This document shows positions 21,026 to 36,299 of a stretch of DNA of 64,000 nt, in pieces (the first letter of the stretch is position 1; every line of letters starts with the position of its first letter). A model generated the notes under the pieces. That model searched no databases. It had not been told where the DNA came from and saw only the letters and a list, made by a program, of their open reading frames with translations. Position numbers and translations under genes: made by a program. Origin of the DNA: Sipunculus nudus (Eukaryota; Annelida; Sipuncula; Golfingiida; Sipunculidae); NCBI GenBank assembly GCA_026874595.1, contig CM049318.1, forward strand, positions 24,509,456-24,573,455, given 5' to 3'.

Positions 21026-21777
21026 TTGTTAAATAACTACATACATCCTTCATGGAGGCGTTATAAGAATTTCTTGTTACCAGAATTACCCTTAGGTCAT
21101 TGATATATACTGGAAGAGAGGAAGAGAGAAATCAAAAAGATTCTTTTTAAAAAGGTAAGTGAGTGGGCAACTTTAATCAGCCCTTATCCAGGCAATCCCC
21201 TCTAACGCCCGTAATACATTGTAAACATTACGTATTATTGACGATTAACATACGTACTGCACAACAAACAAAAACTGTCCTATACAAAAGTTTCAAGAAA
21301 ATGTTTTAAGAACGTGTGGAAATGTTTACCTATATTTAAGTATATATATTTGCTAAAATAAGTTATTATTGCTCATCTCATTTCAACGGATTCACGTGTT
21401 ATCGCAACTTAATATAAAAATATAAACCAAAGATATAATTATGTTGACCATCATTTGGAAGGTCAAGTATAATCAAACCAGTGGTACTCTAAAAAAAACT
21501 TTATATGTACATGAAACTTTATTCAGAGTGATGTGATATAAAGCTCAAGCAATACCATTGTTGTTGTTCATAATTAATGTGAAATGGAATGTACAGGAGG
21601 TTCAAATGTTGTATCATGTCAATCCCTTTTATATGAAGACAGGTTATCACATAAAATAAAATAATTGTATACATTATCGATTGTAGATATCCAGGTAAAT
21701 TTGAAAAATTGAAGTAATACGCCAGGTAGTGATGCAATTATATTTGCATTGATACCCTAATCTTTGATTATTTATAT

Positions 21778-21782
<5 letters not shown>

Positions 21783-21851
<69 letters not shown>
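21783..21851. repeat. (TA)n microsatellite, tract 1, copy 2
   Basis: About 69 bp of TA, the longest of the four homologous tracts. Confidence 0.98.
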
Positions 21852-21855
<4 letters not shown>

Positions 21856-23084
21856 AAGCGTACCCTTTGTTTAGATTCTTATTACAAACTTTTTTTTTAA
21901 TTACTGACGGAAAACATATGGGGGGGAGGCAAAGGTAAACAAATCCGATCCGGTCTGGTCCTTTCTGTGTGCAACCCAATAAGGACCGGACCGGGAAAGA
22001 GAGCGTCGGTCTCTTCTGGATTCTTAGTTCTTTCCGGTCTTAGAACAGGATGCTATGTACACACAAGTACAAAAACAACCTCCTCCCGTAGGATTTTGTT
22101 CCAAAATTGATTTAAATGCAGATTTCACACCTTATATTTCACAGATCTAGGTTTATAAGTGGTCTTGTCTCAATCTGTTATAAAACATCATTCTATGAAT
22201 CAAAACTTTCATTGATAAAGGTGACATATCATATAGATAAACGTTGTTTGGTTATTTTCACCATTCATTCCTAGAATTGGCGCACATATTCCACGTCTTC
22301 CGTCTCTACCGGAAAAAAAAGATAGTATAGGGTATCTGTAGGGGGGGGCTGTGTTGTCGCCTGCTCACTTCTATATTTTTGGGCGAGGATGGGTGGCTTT
22401 ATATGAAATGGAGAAGTCTAACTTACGAGTCCGTTGACATTTCTGAATTGGGATTATGGCTACCATGACATCTGAAATGAGAGGTCTTAGCTTTAGATGC
22501 AAGGTGTTAAAGGTAGTAACCTTCAGGCGACCGGTCTGTGAGGAAATGAGCTTTATCATCAAATTTTCTGTTTGTGGTCATGTAGGATGAATCTGGTTAA
22601 TATTGCATTTGTAGTAATTATATTGACCATGGATTTATGGGATATTAAATGTCAATATCGAACAAGCATTTTTAGCAAATATTATATCATTAATATTTAG
22701 TTTGAAAATTTGGGGCTTGGTCCAAAAAAGCGTTATTTCACTACAAACTTTGCCGATGCACGTACCCTTGCCCCATTTCTCTCCGCAGCACCCTTGACGG
22801 ACCTTAACAGGTTATTATTTTTCCCATTTTCTCGGTTTCTTCGGAGTGGATTCATGGAGATTCGTGTCCATTCCCATATATAACCCTGTCAGATTCATTC
22901 ATGGCAAGCATTTCAAAGGTATTCACGGGCCGCCATCATTTGCACAAACTAATAGGCCTACCTGAAGTAACAGGTTGAAGTCAATAAAGAGACTGAAACT
23001 TCTGCAAGTACCTCAAAAATACGTAGCATCACGATATACCTAAAACTACCTGATACTTTAACATGGAAAACAAGATTCAGATAA

Positions 23085-23268
23085 CGGCAATTGTGGTGTA
23101 GTGGTACCGCAAAGGACATGCTAGCAGGTTGTTAGTTCAAATCTCAAGATTGTTCACGTTCGGTTCAACCCCAGGGTGAGCGCTGTGAAGGTTTAACGGG
23201 AAGGTTGTGCCAAACGGCCATGATTCACTTACAAAATAGTGCGCCTACATACAAAAAAAAATTATATG
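23085..23268 (+). mobile_element. tRNA-headed SINE, copy 2
   Basis: This is the same element as in copy 1, with the A box at 23094-23104 and the B box at 23135-23143. It was carried by the tandem unit and is not an independent insertion. Confidence 0.6.
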
Positions 23269-23601
23269 TGGCTGACCCGCCAAAATCAAGAGTACCCCGT
23301 GTTGTTGAGCAGCGCAGCTGCTGACTATTATCTGTCACGTTCTGATGCTAAATGACAATCGTGACAGTCAGTAGAGCAAAGCATTAAATACTCGACCCCT
23401 CTTTATCTTACAATCCTATTCGGGTCATTTATCTTCCCGCCCTAAATTGATTATTGTGATATAAATGCTAGCAGCAAAACCATGATTTCAACATAGATCT
23501 GGACATCCGGATTCTAGTGTGAAATCAATATGGCAGCACCAATGAGCGGTTTCGGGAAACTGTGAGGAATAACTTATGAATGTACAGTAATTTCTCGGCA
23601 G

Positions 23602-24372
23602 ATGATTGTCTTGATTGACGTGGCCACTGCTACTGGGAAGGGTGTAAACTCTCTAACCAGCATGTTGGACTTCTTCTTTACCTACTATCGCGTCGGGGAG
23701 ACATAGGTCAATTAACATGCTGGCAACTGTTGTGGCCAGAATAAGAATAATGTGATGATGCAATACCGCATGTCGCGTTTCATGACTGGCCGTCACAAGA
23801 GGATCACTCTCACATTTCGTATTGCTGGTCACACCAATGTTGGCCCTGACCGCTGCTTTGGTCTTCTCAAGAAGAAATTGAGACTGACTTATTTAGGTTG
23901 TCTAGGTCAGATTAAATGCCCACACCGGTTCAAGTACACAAGGCGTAGTTGTGTGGCACAGATAATTGCAGCATATTTGTACCAATGTGTAACTGGGTAA
24001 ATTCCCCATGACAATTTTTTTAGGCTGCCTGCTGAAAAGCCGTACTATCATTTTACTTTTGAAAGCTCACAGCCTGGTCAGGTAGTTGCGAAAGAATCGA
24101 GTGAGGCAGTGGGCGGTTGCTCAACATATGCAATGATCTTTTCTGCAATGATCTTTTCATATTATATAGAGGACGAGCTGATACCTGATGGGCTATCATT
24201 TGTTGCAGAGCTATATGAAGACAAAGCGTGTTATCCCCACCGTACAGTAAAAAGAAGGTTAAGTAGAGTAACTAAACGTGAGGTCCTTCAGATAGATAGA
24301 GAGACACCCGGTGGAAGCGGTGTAGGAGGGGGGCTTTCAGAGAGAGTAATCGAGACGAAGGGGAGACAGTAG
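23602..24372 (+). pseudogene. DUF7869-like fossil, copy 2
   Basis: This is the same frame and the same three stop codons as copy 1 (offset 19322), with no sign of repair. The decay therefore predates the amplification of the unit. Confidence 0.7.
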
Positions 24373-24772
24373 CGCCACCTAGTGGCAGAGGTAGGGGGAG
24401 AAGTAGAGACAATGCAGGAGCAGGCTAAATTAAGAGCGGTATGCTCCTGCAGAAACTTCATTGAGACAGGGATGGATGCAAGTTGTGGGAGAGATAGTAG
24501 CGCCACCTATTGAAAGGGGGGTAGATGCAGGCGGAGGGGTAGAGGCAGAGGAAGGGGTAATGATAACGGGGATTTCATGCAGGCACTTCAGGTGAGACAG
24601 GGATAGATGCAGGTAGTGTCAGAAACAGTGATAGTGCTGAGGGGGAGAGAGTAACGCAATCTAGTGGCAAATGGAGAGAAGTGGTAAAGGCAGAGTGAGG
24701 GTCAGAGGCAGGGGTAAGGAAGGGGGCGGGGAGGGGGAGGAGTATGGACAAAGGGAAGAGGCAAAGGTATTT
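24363..24772. repeat. G-rich block with CTCF-like motifs, copy 2
   Basis: The best motif is at 24370-24388 and is unchanged. The inverted repeat and the G-quadruplex motif (24711-24737) are retained. Confidence 0.6.
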
Positions 24773-24915
24773 AAGACATGTTGTGTACTGTCTGGACTTA
24801 TGAGGATGCCCTTTATAATTATATTTCTTTGCATGAAATTGGTTGTTTTGGACTTGTGTGAAAGGAAATAAAGGTTGTTCTGTTTTGTCAGGAATAAAGC
24901 CTTTTGTTTCTACTT

Positions 24916-25487
24916 ATTAAAAATAATCTTAATAATCATTAATTTTATAAAGCGTTAAAATCCCCAAGAAATAGTGCCCTGAACGCTGTACATGCCATAA
25001 AGTGACAAATGAAAAGATATTTGTTAAATTAGCAATGAATAAAATGAATTAATAAAAAATTACAAAATAAAGTTTTTAAATAATGAAAAAATAAAAAAAA
25101 GGGTCAAGATTTCATATTACAGAAGTTCATGGACAACAATATCCGTAAAACTGTTTTAACAAATTGGATTTAAGATAAGACTTTAAAGCTGACAGACTGG
25201 ATTGTGATAGCAGGTACTGTGGTAATTCATTCCAGGGTTTAGGACCAGCTACATCGAAAGCTCTCATGCATATAGTCGATGACCTTGTGAATGGAAAGGC
25301 TAAGAGATATTGGCGGCGACTCTGCAGAAGCTCACGAAGCTCCTGTGGATAGTACGGAGCCATTTTTTTTTTTGCCTTAAATACGAGGACTAGATCTTTA
25401 AGGTGTATCCAGTGACACACTGGCAGCCAATAAAGAGAATAGAGCACAGAAGCGATGTGATCAGATTGACTCCTTAAAGTAACAATA
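24916..25487 (-). mobile_element. LINE 3' fragment, copy 2
   Basis: This is identical to copy 1 in the coding part (25127-25447) and has the same 5' truncation point. It was inherited with the unit. Confidence 0.75.
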
Positions 25488-26398
25488 CTTCTATGTATTA
25501 TTTTTTACTTTTTTTCAAATCAGTTTTACATAATCTTCAAAATGGTGTATAAACATAACCATACTGCAGTATTTATAGCATGAAACAAAAATGTCTGATT
25601 TCTATGATCCTTAAGTTTGATTTTCTCAAATCAATTTAGAAATAATTCGTTTAAAAAAAAACTAAAAAAAAGTTATAGCCGGTTTAAGAATCCAGATATG
25701 TCTAATCACTTGGTATCCAATTGGAACCCTATATGAGCTCTATCTAGTACAATTGTTAGCTCAAAAGTGAAAAACTGAGCTATGTGCCTGGTTTGTCATA
25801 AATAGTATATCTTAAAATAATTATGAACCCTCTGATAAGATCAGGATACACCACAGAGCTGTTATCTCATGATGACACACTTTATACAACTTCCTGTCAT
25901 TCGAGTTCCTACATAGTGAAAACAGTCTTTTTATCTAAATGTGGTAATTGTTGCATAAATATATAAGTAGTTGATAACTTAAAAATGCTGCTTTTTACTT
26001 CGTGGGTCCCGACTTTGTTCGTATAGCATATGAAAAAAAAATCCAACATGGTTAGAAATTATTACCCCGCTATTCTTCAAATAAATTGTTTGAAACATTT
26101 TAACGTTTCGTTTTCTATTAAAATAGCAGTAAAATTAATATATTTTCCACTTCTGAAAATCTCTCAGATCTCACATAACATATACTTCTTTATATTGAGA
26201 AAAACCTGTAGTAAAATCATATTTATCTTGTCTTATATATTATTCTTGTCTTCTATAGAAAGAGAATGAGAAAGATGTATGAATAGTTATGCTGGATTAT
26301 TTTAAATAGGCAGCGGAAAAGAAAATACAGAAAAGTCGGTTTTCATAGGCAGGGAACTTTTCTGTGTATTTTACGCCCATCTCTTTTTCTCACTCTTT

Positions 26399-26399
<1 letters not shown>

Positions 26400-26471
<72 letters not shown>
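26400..26471. repeat. (CT)n(TA)n compound microsatellite, copy 2
   Basis: About 40 bp of CT followed by about 32 bp of TA. The two halves change length independently of copy 1. Confidence 0.97.
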
Positions 26472-26476
<5 letters not shown>

Positions 26477-28136
26477 CATATATTAAGGTATTTACATTAA
26501 GGTATTTAAGTTTTGTATTCAGCTTTTCCTGATAATACATAAAAAAATATGTAAAAAAATAAATGTAAAATTAGCATGTACAAATGTTGTCACGATATGG
26601 CCATGGTATAGATAATGTCCTTGGATGTATGTAAACGGAGAACAAATCGTCTATGTTACGTAGAACTCAGAAAGGAAGATGACCCATTAACTTGACAATA
26701 AGCATTATGATAAATAAATCAATAAGAATTCATATCTTTATAAGTTGAGACCCTATTACAAATGTTAGCAATGTTGTAAGGTAAACGGAAGAAAACCCGT
26801 TTTTTGTCTAATATATATCGTAATGCCTATTTGAATTTAAAACGGTAATATAACAATGGATATTTTACTTAAATCGTAAGTTTGACTGTACCGTCCGATA
26901 GTAATATAAGGATTTCAAGACAGTTTGCAGCTATTGATTTTGGAATCGTAAAGTTTCTCAGGTCAGAAAAATATTAAGCAATTTTAATGTTTTCATCATA
27001 CTTATTATAATTAAAAATTACTTATCACAAATGTCTACCATTTTTGTTTTCCATATCGTCCATCAAACGTAAGCCGGTGTTTTTGTTGAATCAGCTATGT
27101 TGAAGAGGAGAGACACCATCATTTCAAACGATTTTACAGTAGATAAATTTATATTACCTTTGTGACTTCTGCAGAAAAAAAAACATAACCAACACGTTTT
27201 ACTATGACAAATTCCATTCCTGTTGAGATCGCCTATACCATTGTGTTTCAGGGATAACATATGAACCACACAAAATCAGTAAACTCGTGTTGTGCCTTGT
27301 ACTGTAATTTGGTGTTACAGGGTTAACTTCTTGGTATTACATGATACAGGTAATGGAAATAAGTGATTTCACCACCTTCGTGTAAAATTAGCGAGTAATC
27401 GTTAAATGACATATTTTAATACCATAAAAAATTTCCCATGCGCATGTTGCAATCTTGATAAACTTGTTTGAAAACACCGGGGAGCCAATCAAGTGAAAAT
27501 AGGCTTAGGTCTTACACTAAGGTGACAAACGAAATACACACAGATATATATTAACCGAACTGGTCAAAATTTGTAGAACTAGCTCAGGTATATGGTGGTC
27601 AAATGTTACAAATGTTAATTAAGGTACCAAAAAGGGATTTATATCTGGACAATTTCAGGCATCCTTGGGGTTTATTAAATGCAAATTAGAGAAAATCCTA
27701 TTTCGAAAACTTAATTTACAATTAGTTTGATTCTACAATATAATTATGACTGACACTCAGATCAAGTAAAATGATTTCTGATGAAAAACTTCTGCTGAGC
27801 GACTAATTATCATAGATGCACAATAAAATGGATTGTTTTGATATTGAAAACTTTTGAACGTGATCAAATAGGTGGACTGTTACGGTAACAATACGATAAA
27901 AAGTGGTTTAGGTCTATAGTTTTCAGAATGACCTACATGTGGGTGACACCCCTCGTTATGTCAGCAATTAAAATGCACATAAAATGTATACACCTAATCC
28001 AGTAAATTATTAAATCATAAGGACGGTTTAAAACGTAATTCCCAGTGCTGCCATCTATCAGAATTACTATGAAACTGCAATGCAGAGCATACTGACATTG
28101 ACAGCAACCGTACGTTTGAAACAAGCATGTGAATGA

Positions 28137-29262
28137 TTAATTGGTGTTTTGGGGTGAACATCGTTCACATATGGTCCAGGCACCGTGATGTCTTTCCGAG
28201 TGGCTGACTATCAAAGGAGTTATAGTTTTAGTGGATCCATAAATCTACTATTTTATATATGATACATTCCCAGTAACAAAGGAAAAAATAACCAAAACAT
28301 ATAATCCCCGGCAGGTATTTGTTGCTTCGTTGAAATCCATCATAACAGACTATTTAACTAATGTTGAGTAATGTTGGCCTTTGCATTCCTTTCACGCAAT
28401 CTTTGCATGGTCCCACTTATTAAGTTTATGTGGAGTGGCACCCATTAAAGAATTTAAGATTTGTCATGCAGTTCCGTCAAAAAATATGCTTTCATGTGTC
28501 TTTACCTGAACAAATTATAAAATGAATTATAAAACATAACATCTATCTATAATATATTTCAAGTCTCCTGTAAAGGTTCTTGTTCCTGTGCTGGACATGG
28601 ATAGACAAGATTAACGAGAGCAGGTGTACAATGCGGTACCACTCTCTTAATTGCCTGATTACAATGCTTTGCTCTGTGCCCAACCTATTGGTGTAACCTA
28701 AAGGATCATGATATATATAAAGCAGTGTTTAAAAACTTGATTGGCCAGCCAGCTATATTCCGCCAAGATTATGAATATGAAACGCATACTACTTCTTCAT
28801 GTTTGTGCACTGATGTATACATGGTGATTATCATAAATGGGAGTGAATTCATTCGCAAGAAATAAATGCTTATTGCTTTTTCGTCCTTATTGGTATTCCT
28901 GGCGATAAAGATTCGTTTTAGTATATTATTACTGTTAATGTTTTAAAGATAAAGCAAAGTTCTTTATATTAAATAATCTGATAACCAAAAGAATAAATAA
29001 TAATATGCCATCTATTGAAATTGAGCCTAGGGTGTAAAGCCTTTAGCAGGAGATAATTTTAAAATTTCTTTACAGAGGCTTTAACAAAGACTTAGGACAC
29101 AGTCAAACAAGGTTTCTTAACTGGGATCTTTCCTGCGATGTTGCCTACCCCGTATCTGTTTATGACACATTTAACCTGGAGTTAGATGGATTATGTGTTA
29201 ATACTCCGTGTTGAAGACATTAATCTAATCTAACGAAGTATAAAAGTGCCCTAGTTTCCAAT

Positions 29263-29332
<70 letters not shown>

Positions 29333-29842
29333 ATATATATATGTATCATAGTGGAGAGCATAACATATTTTTGTACAGAAAATTCTCATGTGCCAAATCA
29401 TGTGCCTAAATGTGTTCTTCTTGTGCTGTTTCGCCTTAAATAAGTAATAGATAACTTATTTGACTTACTGTGAATTGATATGGATCAGCTGTAACAGCAG
29501 CAGCAAAATACCTTCCGGACCAAGAATCCTCAAAGTGTAACACATCTTGCATGAGCAGCTTGTCAAGATGCGGTCCCTTATCTACCCAGGCCGCTGCTCC
29601 AATATACCAGGATGTGTTTACTACTGAGACGAAACGACGAGGAAGGAAAAAAGCAACAGGTTTCCGCAGCGAACCATAGCAGGACTATACACGAATCACT
29701 CTGCCTTCAGGTAGAGGATTATACGCCAGGGAAATGATATTCCTGTTATGTTTGCTGTGTCTGTTATGCATTACACAGATTCGTGTCACATTCTAGTAAA
29801 CTTTGTTTTGTTTTTGTTACATGAAGCTCAGAGAATTTTATA
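28137..29842 (-). pseudogene. Block A broken paralogue, copy 2
   Basis: TATA box at 29835-29842, leader ATG at 29543-29545, and second-exon counterpart at 28137-28274. It has the same two stops and missing acceptor as copy 1. Confidence 0.4.
29262..29329. repeat. (CA)n(TA)n compound microsatellite, copy 2
   Basis: TA part about 52 bp. Confidence 0.97.
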
Positions 29843-31272
29843 TTCACTTAATTTGTAATCAGGATAGCCATTAACTTGTCTGTAGGCTTGTCATTTTGGT
29901 TGTTGATAATGTTTAGAAAAAGCAAAATATCGCCCCCATCAGGAGAGCATGAATTCTTCCCCGTTCGTATGTGTGTTTTTGTTCACAACATAACACACGC
30001 AATAATAAACAGAATCTCGTTATATTTTAGGGCATTTCGGGTTTAGGCTAGCAAAGAATCGATTTTAGATTTTGATGGCGATCAAGCACATGATCCGGTT
30101 TCAGGAACGCCAGCATTAAATAATATCAAAGGCATATCGTCATTGATGCACGGATGTATATGGGGATACGGGTCAAATAGGTGAATGCAACCGCTGGTCC
30201 TGGAGCATCCAGCGAATGGGACACCCCCATTAGCGGAGGCTTGCTTCACTTAGAATGCAGATTAAGTGTTGTGTACATTCATGCAAGTATTTCAGGAGTT
30301 ACGTTTGTTTGTTTTTTTTAATTATTTGGACTATTCATGTACATGTCACACTTGTTCAAGTAATCAAGTACTTCCAAAATCAGAGTCAAGCATAATATCA
30401 AGGCAGAATAAACCCGGATGTGTATCCTATTGCATAGGTTCACATTTGGCTTGTCGGCCTTGTTTATCAAATATTCACACAACCTAGGATATAATCTGTA
30501 TGTTTGTATACGCACGCGTGATACGGTTGAAGAAGATATGTGTTTGAAAATTGTACCCTCTATTTCTTGAGTATTTCTATGTTACGTAACGTTGACTCTA
30601 CAATATTACACATTTTTATATTATAAATTAATGCTAATTGATGGCTACACATATTAGTAATTTTCTTTTCATTCTAAATGAATGTTTAAAAAATTCGGCA
30701 CAGAATTGCGTAATGCAAATTTAACAACTTTTTAAATACACCTACTGTCGACTTTTAATTTTTCTTTATGTATGAATGGGAGCTGTAAAGCATATCAAAA
30801 GCGGTCCCGGATCACTACTTATTCTTCGATGATGAGGCATACATGAAGAATAATTTAATAATAGGATACAAAACAAAATAAAATAATTGTTTTACGGAAT
30901 ACCGGCCACCCTATTTTCTGCCGATCTCTTTCGTGCTATTGCCTCAGCCTCTTCAAGGATATAATGATGTGAATAAAAAATTCAAAAGTTTCATTTATAA
31001 AGGTGCAATATAAAGTAAAAAAACTTTGTGTTTTTTATTCAAAATGAACTCCAAGAACTGCCAGACATATTCAACGTTTTGTTTTGACCGTAAAAGTAAA
31101 TGAAACGGTGTGTTGGCGTTGGTGTTATCGCCCGGCCGCTCCTATTTTCTTTGGCGGAGGCGGCTGTGTGGCTTAATTTGAAATAATGAAGTCCAACTCA
31201 CTAGTAAGAGTACCATTCCGAGTCAAAGCCCTTCGAGTCAAGGTTCCTAAAAGGATTACTGCATCACTGGTG

Positions 31273-31324
<52 letters not shown>
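31273..31324. repeat. (TA)n microsatellite, tract 4, copy 2
   Basis: About 52 bp of TA. Confidence 0.97.
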
Positions 31325-31328
<4 letters not shown>

Positions 31329-31358
31329 TTATAAGTGGTATTATCTTACAAACACCTT

Positions 31359-31360
<2 letters not shown>

Positions 31361-31412
<52 letters not shown>
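31361..31412. repeat. (TA)n microsatellite, tract 5, copy 2
   Basis: About 52 bp of TA. Confidence 0.97.
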
Positions 31413-31413
<1 letters not shown>

Positions 31414-33410
31414 GTTTGTATGGTGTTAAGTCGGGTTATTCTATCTCAATACACTTGAGAAATAAAAGAAAGATGACTTCTGTCGTAAAAATATTTTATT
31501 AATCTGAACTTTCGAAGCGGTTAGGCTTTTTTGTCAGGCAGCGGTAATTGGGAACAGGTAGAGAGGCTTTTAAATATAGCGGATTAACAATGTATAAAGT
31601 CCATAAATAAAGGAACAGTGCATATATATTCTGATTGGAAATCAGGTAACATTTTAACCATGGTGCTCTGTGCCTGCGTGGTAGACAAGAGGATCCATTA
31701 CTCCATTCAGAAAAATCCACGAAACTGCATGAATATCGATGTCATGTTTTTTTTTTAATGTTCAATTGTGTCCGCAACGATTTTGAGGGAATGGCAAGGA
31801 TGATTTTCTTCATTTTTGCGTGGTAACAATGTTATATGTTCATGCTGAATGGATTAGTTTAAGGGTTGAGTACAGTTGTTTTCCGTTGTGGGCACAGATC
31901 ACTAACACAAAAAAAAAATATAAAAACGCAAAATACTTTGGAATGCAAGAGGAGATTTATCAAGGCCAAATGTGGATGTAAACTTTATTGTAAGTTTCTA
32001 GGTCAAACGGTTGCGATTTTTGCCTTGTTAAAGGACGGAAGAACGAACGGATTAGCTAAAAAAAGCTATGCCTTAAATGAATGTCTGATAAAAATATTAG
32101 TTTAAATCAACAAATGTTAATTTTGCTTCAACCATTATTTATCTTTTCATAAATTTGTTTTACTTTTTCGGAATGTCTACCTTAAGCATTATTCTTTACG
32201 GATCCTCTCCAACATAAATAGTCAATATCATTCCACCACATGTTGCTATGTTGTAAACAATCTAGTGATACTCTAAAATATATCTATTTAAGGTTGATAC
32301 ATATATAAGAGATTAACCAGTTCGAAAAATACCTGAGGACAGATTATAAATACTTATGATATATTTAGGATAAGTAGTATAGTAGAAGATAGGCTTATAA
32401 AAATGCCAAAAGGAGAGATAATTTAAAGTAATTTGTATTTCTCTTTATACTTACATATGCGGAAGCCATCAGCTTACAGCCGCAAAATTTCACAATAAAA
32501 ATCACTATGGAAGGGCAGCAATAATTGTTTTTGTTTATGTCATCGTTCATTTTTTTAAACTGGTATAATAACCATGTGTAGATTAATTATCATTTCCACC
32601 ACTGTAACTGACAATCTTACTTTTAAACCTCACTACTGGAATCTGTACTGGTGCGATTGCTAATTGTGCCAAATTTGTCTTTGTAAGGATAGTTTTGTGT
32701 ACACCGAACACCATACCGCTCACTACAATGGATTAGCCAGTGGCCCATTAAAATTTGGTACAATAACTACATCAAATCATTCCGCAGTGAACATTACAAA
32801 AAAATCAGAACTTTCGTAGCACATTGGAACCTAAAGAGAAGCTAAATACAATATTCAACCACTTGGTAAATATCCCAACGCTTTAACACAATGAAACACA
32901 CCCCCGATCAATGAAACCTCTGTGTGGAGGAGAAACACAGAATATTACAAAACAAAAGCGACAATTCGATAATCTTCTTGAACAGGCGCAGTGAATAAGT
33001 TTCAAATGATGACACCTAAAACTGCCGAACCGGGCAAAAAGAAAGCATCAGTATTAGCTGGGTCTCCGACGAGCGTCAGTTATCTGACGCAATTTCAGAC
33101 ACATTAATTTTTAGTAGAAATTCCCTGAACATGACTAATCATTAGCTGAACTGTTAAACGTAGGCAATACGATGGAACGTAGCTTAAGGTTTTTATATTT
33201 TGAAAACGCCTACATAGGGATGACGTGCCTCGTTATTTCAGCAAATTAAGGACAAATTACAAGTTTTACACTTATAAAAATATTATGAAATCATAGGATG
33301 AAAAACAATGTAGTGCCAGGTGCCGCCATCTACCCATGCTCTTACGAAACTACAGAGCAGAGCATACTGACTTTGACAACAACCTTGCCTACGAAACACA
33401 CACGTAATGA

Positions 33411-36299
33411 TTAATTAGTTATTTGGAGCAAACATCGTTCACACATGACCCAGGTGCCTCGACGTCTTTCCGAGTCACTGACTATCAAAGAAGTTAAGGT
33501 GTAAGTGTCTTTGTGTCTAAAACACGGTACATTCCCGGTAAAAAAAGGCCTATGCGAAAAAAAAAATAACAAGACAAGTAACCATAATATGACACGCAAG
33601 TTAACATGTCCTTTAAACTGTTCACTCACTTTGTTGATGCAATATGGCGCCCTGATCTGTCTAGGGATACACTGAGGTTAAAACAAATATGTGGTCTTTG
33701 CACCTCTTTCCGCTTAAGGCATGGCGTGTAATCTGGCCCACACTGACGGTAAGTAGAGCGTTGTGTATGCGGAGTGGCATCCATTGAAAAGGATTAAAAT
33801 TTAGCCATGCAACTCAATCAAAATGAATGACGTCAAATCGGTTGTAAAAGTTCTTGAACCGGTTTAATCAGACCAACGAGAGTAGGTGTCGCATGTTTAA
33901 ATTTTGGAGTCAGACTCACATGGCGATACCATATTCTCATTTGGGTGATTAATCCTCTGTTCTATCCCTAAACTGGTGGATGATTTAAAAGGACGGAGGA
34001 CGGATTTAAAATATATGACCAATTTACGAATAGCCAGACAGAAGGTATACTTATAAAAATAACAAAATTACAGGTACCTCAAGAAATCTGCGATACTATT
34101 AATCACATACATGTGCGGATAAGGAACATTTATTCATATAGTCACAAAGTGTCACTTAACAAATTCTTATTGATCGGCTTCATTAATTGTTTTACATATG
34201 TCAATGTATATATTTGAAGTTGGTATAATTAGCATTTGAATCATAATTATATTCACCTATATGATAATTTGATAAGTTTTTATAATTAGTGTGTGTATCA
34301 TAATTATCATCCCCATTAATACAAGTAGCAAACTTACCAGTAAAAATCAGTACAGGAATCTGTACTGGTACGACTGCTAATCGTGTCAATGGGTTTTGTT
34401 TCACAACAATTTTGTTAAACTTCTCTTCAACAACGTTTTGTTATTTATCATATTACTGATTGATGATGAAGAATTACAGGGTATGAAATTGCTCATTCAC
34501 CATATAATTTTACTATATATGTTTGACAACTTATGGTTCTGTGTCTCATGCTTTCGAATTACAGCTTTTGGGTGTAAAACTGCTCTGCCTGGACTGTTTG
34601 CCCGTGATCCAGTATATCTATTATTAACTCGGGATCGCACAATCATGTGATTGTTGCTCCTATAACCCAGCCACCACAGCCGCAATAAAAAATCTTTATA
34701 CACAGACATTTTTACTTAATTACACACAAATGTTGTCAGTAACTTTTGTCTTACCAAATTTTCCTTTCCTATAGTGCGACTTTTATCATTCAACTCGCGG
34801 AGCATCCTGAGCATAGTTACAAAGTAACAATGTGTGTGTGGACAAAAGAGTCAAGGCAACCTCATGACAATGATATAATTACAGGCACGGTCCGAGGCCT
34901 TTTGTCGATTAACTAACGATTTTTTTTTTTTTGCTGAAAAAGGAGAGTGAGTCCAAAATGGCTAGTCAGTTTTATATATTCCATGGTTCAGCCACAATAC
35001 TATACATCTAAAACGTCTCATTGTTATTGTAAGGAAAAAGCATTATTACTGACGGCCTAGCAGGTCTGCATAAAAAAAAACTTAGTTAGATTTAGCAACT
35101 GTTCCCGTACATACCGCAACTTTGATTTAAACCGGTATGTTTAGCAGTTGTTCCAGGTCTAATGCTAATCAAGATTTTACGTGCAAAAATTATAATTTCT
35201 ATCATTACTGGTACAATTGCACTTAGTGAGATATACAAGGATTTTAAACAAACAATATAATGTGTCTAATGAAACACGGTATTTTCCATTCTGATGTATC
35301 TCTGAACACCATTTTTTGTCAGCAACATAAAGCAATCATCAGGAAACTACTCATACATGTGTCGCCATCTATGCAGACGTTGGGTAGCGACAGATCCGTG
35401 CTTCCAGACCCTAATAAAAACGTAATTTCTTGTTTGAAAGTCAAAGCATGGGGATTATGACATTTATTGGAGACGCCTACATAGATTTGCAAGTGTATAA
35501 TTACCTGTAATTTGTTTATTAAAGATGCCTGATAAATACATTTACCAGTTCGTGCTAGACTCTTACGAAATTACTTAAGCTATTTAATATAACTTCGTGA
35601 GGTTAACTAATATTCTTTTTATACAAAGTTGGCCGGACATGGTATTTACAACGGGCCTGAATTTTTTTTCCGCTAATAATTAACATGACAGTTATGTAGA
35701 ACGGAGTGCTTAGTACCTCCGTTTGAAAATCCATTGAAATTCAACAGGATATGAACAGGACTATCATAAATAAATGAACACTTTAAACCATCCATGCAGG
35801 AGACAAGATAACTCCTTAGGCTTGCAGGTAACAAATGGTCCGCGTCATGTTTCATAAATAAAACTGCAAGATATGTGGGGACCTTTGCCTGGAGTTGACT
35901 CTCTTATAGGAACAGGATGTGCTCAAAACTCCTTACCAAATTCGTTACATAAAGAGCACGCTCTCTCGCCTTAGGAGTGAATGAATACGTGTCATGGGCG
36001 GCAGGTAAATATACATCAATTAACCTCATAGCGTCTGTTATAGCTTTTTTGGGTAGTAAGCTCCCTAGTGAACCAAGGAAAGCTTCATGGATAGGAAGAA
36101 CACAGTGTAAAGTCGGATGAGACTGACACCATCGGTGATATCTGACTATAAGACCCAACCTTAACCTTTTATACATGGATGTGGTAGTTCTTGCGCTGTG
36201 TTTTGCCTGAAATAAGTAACGGATAACTAATTTAACTTACTGTGAATAGACATGCAACAGCTGTAACAGCAGCAGCAAAACACCTGCCGGACCAAGCAT
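33411..36299 (-). CDS. Candidate secreted peptide gene, copy 2
   Basis: Join 36299-36241 with 33549-33411. Exons, donor, acceptor and TATA box (36613-36619) are identical to copy 1, so the product should be identical. Confidence 0.38.
35937..36206 (-). other. Candidate internal exon, copy 2
   Basis: Same sequence and splice signals as 16608-16877. Confidence 0.2.
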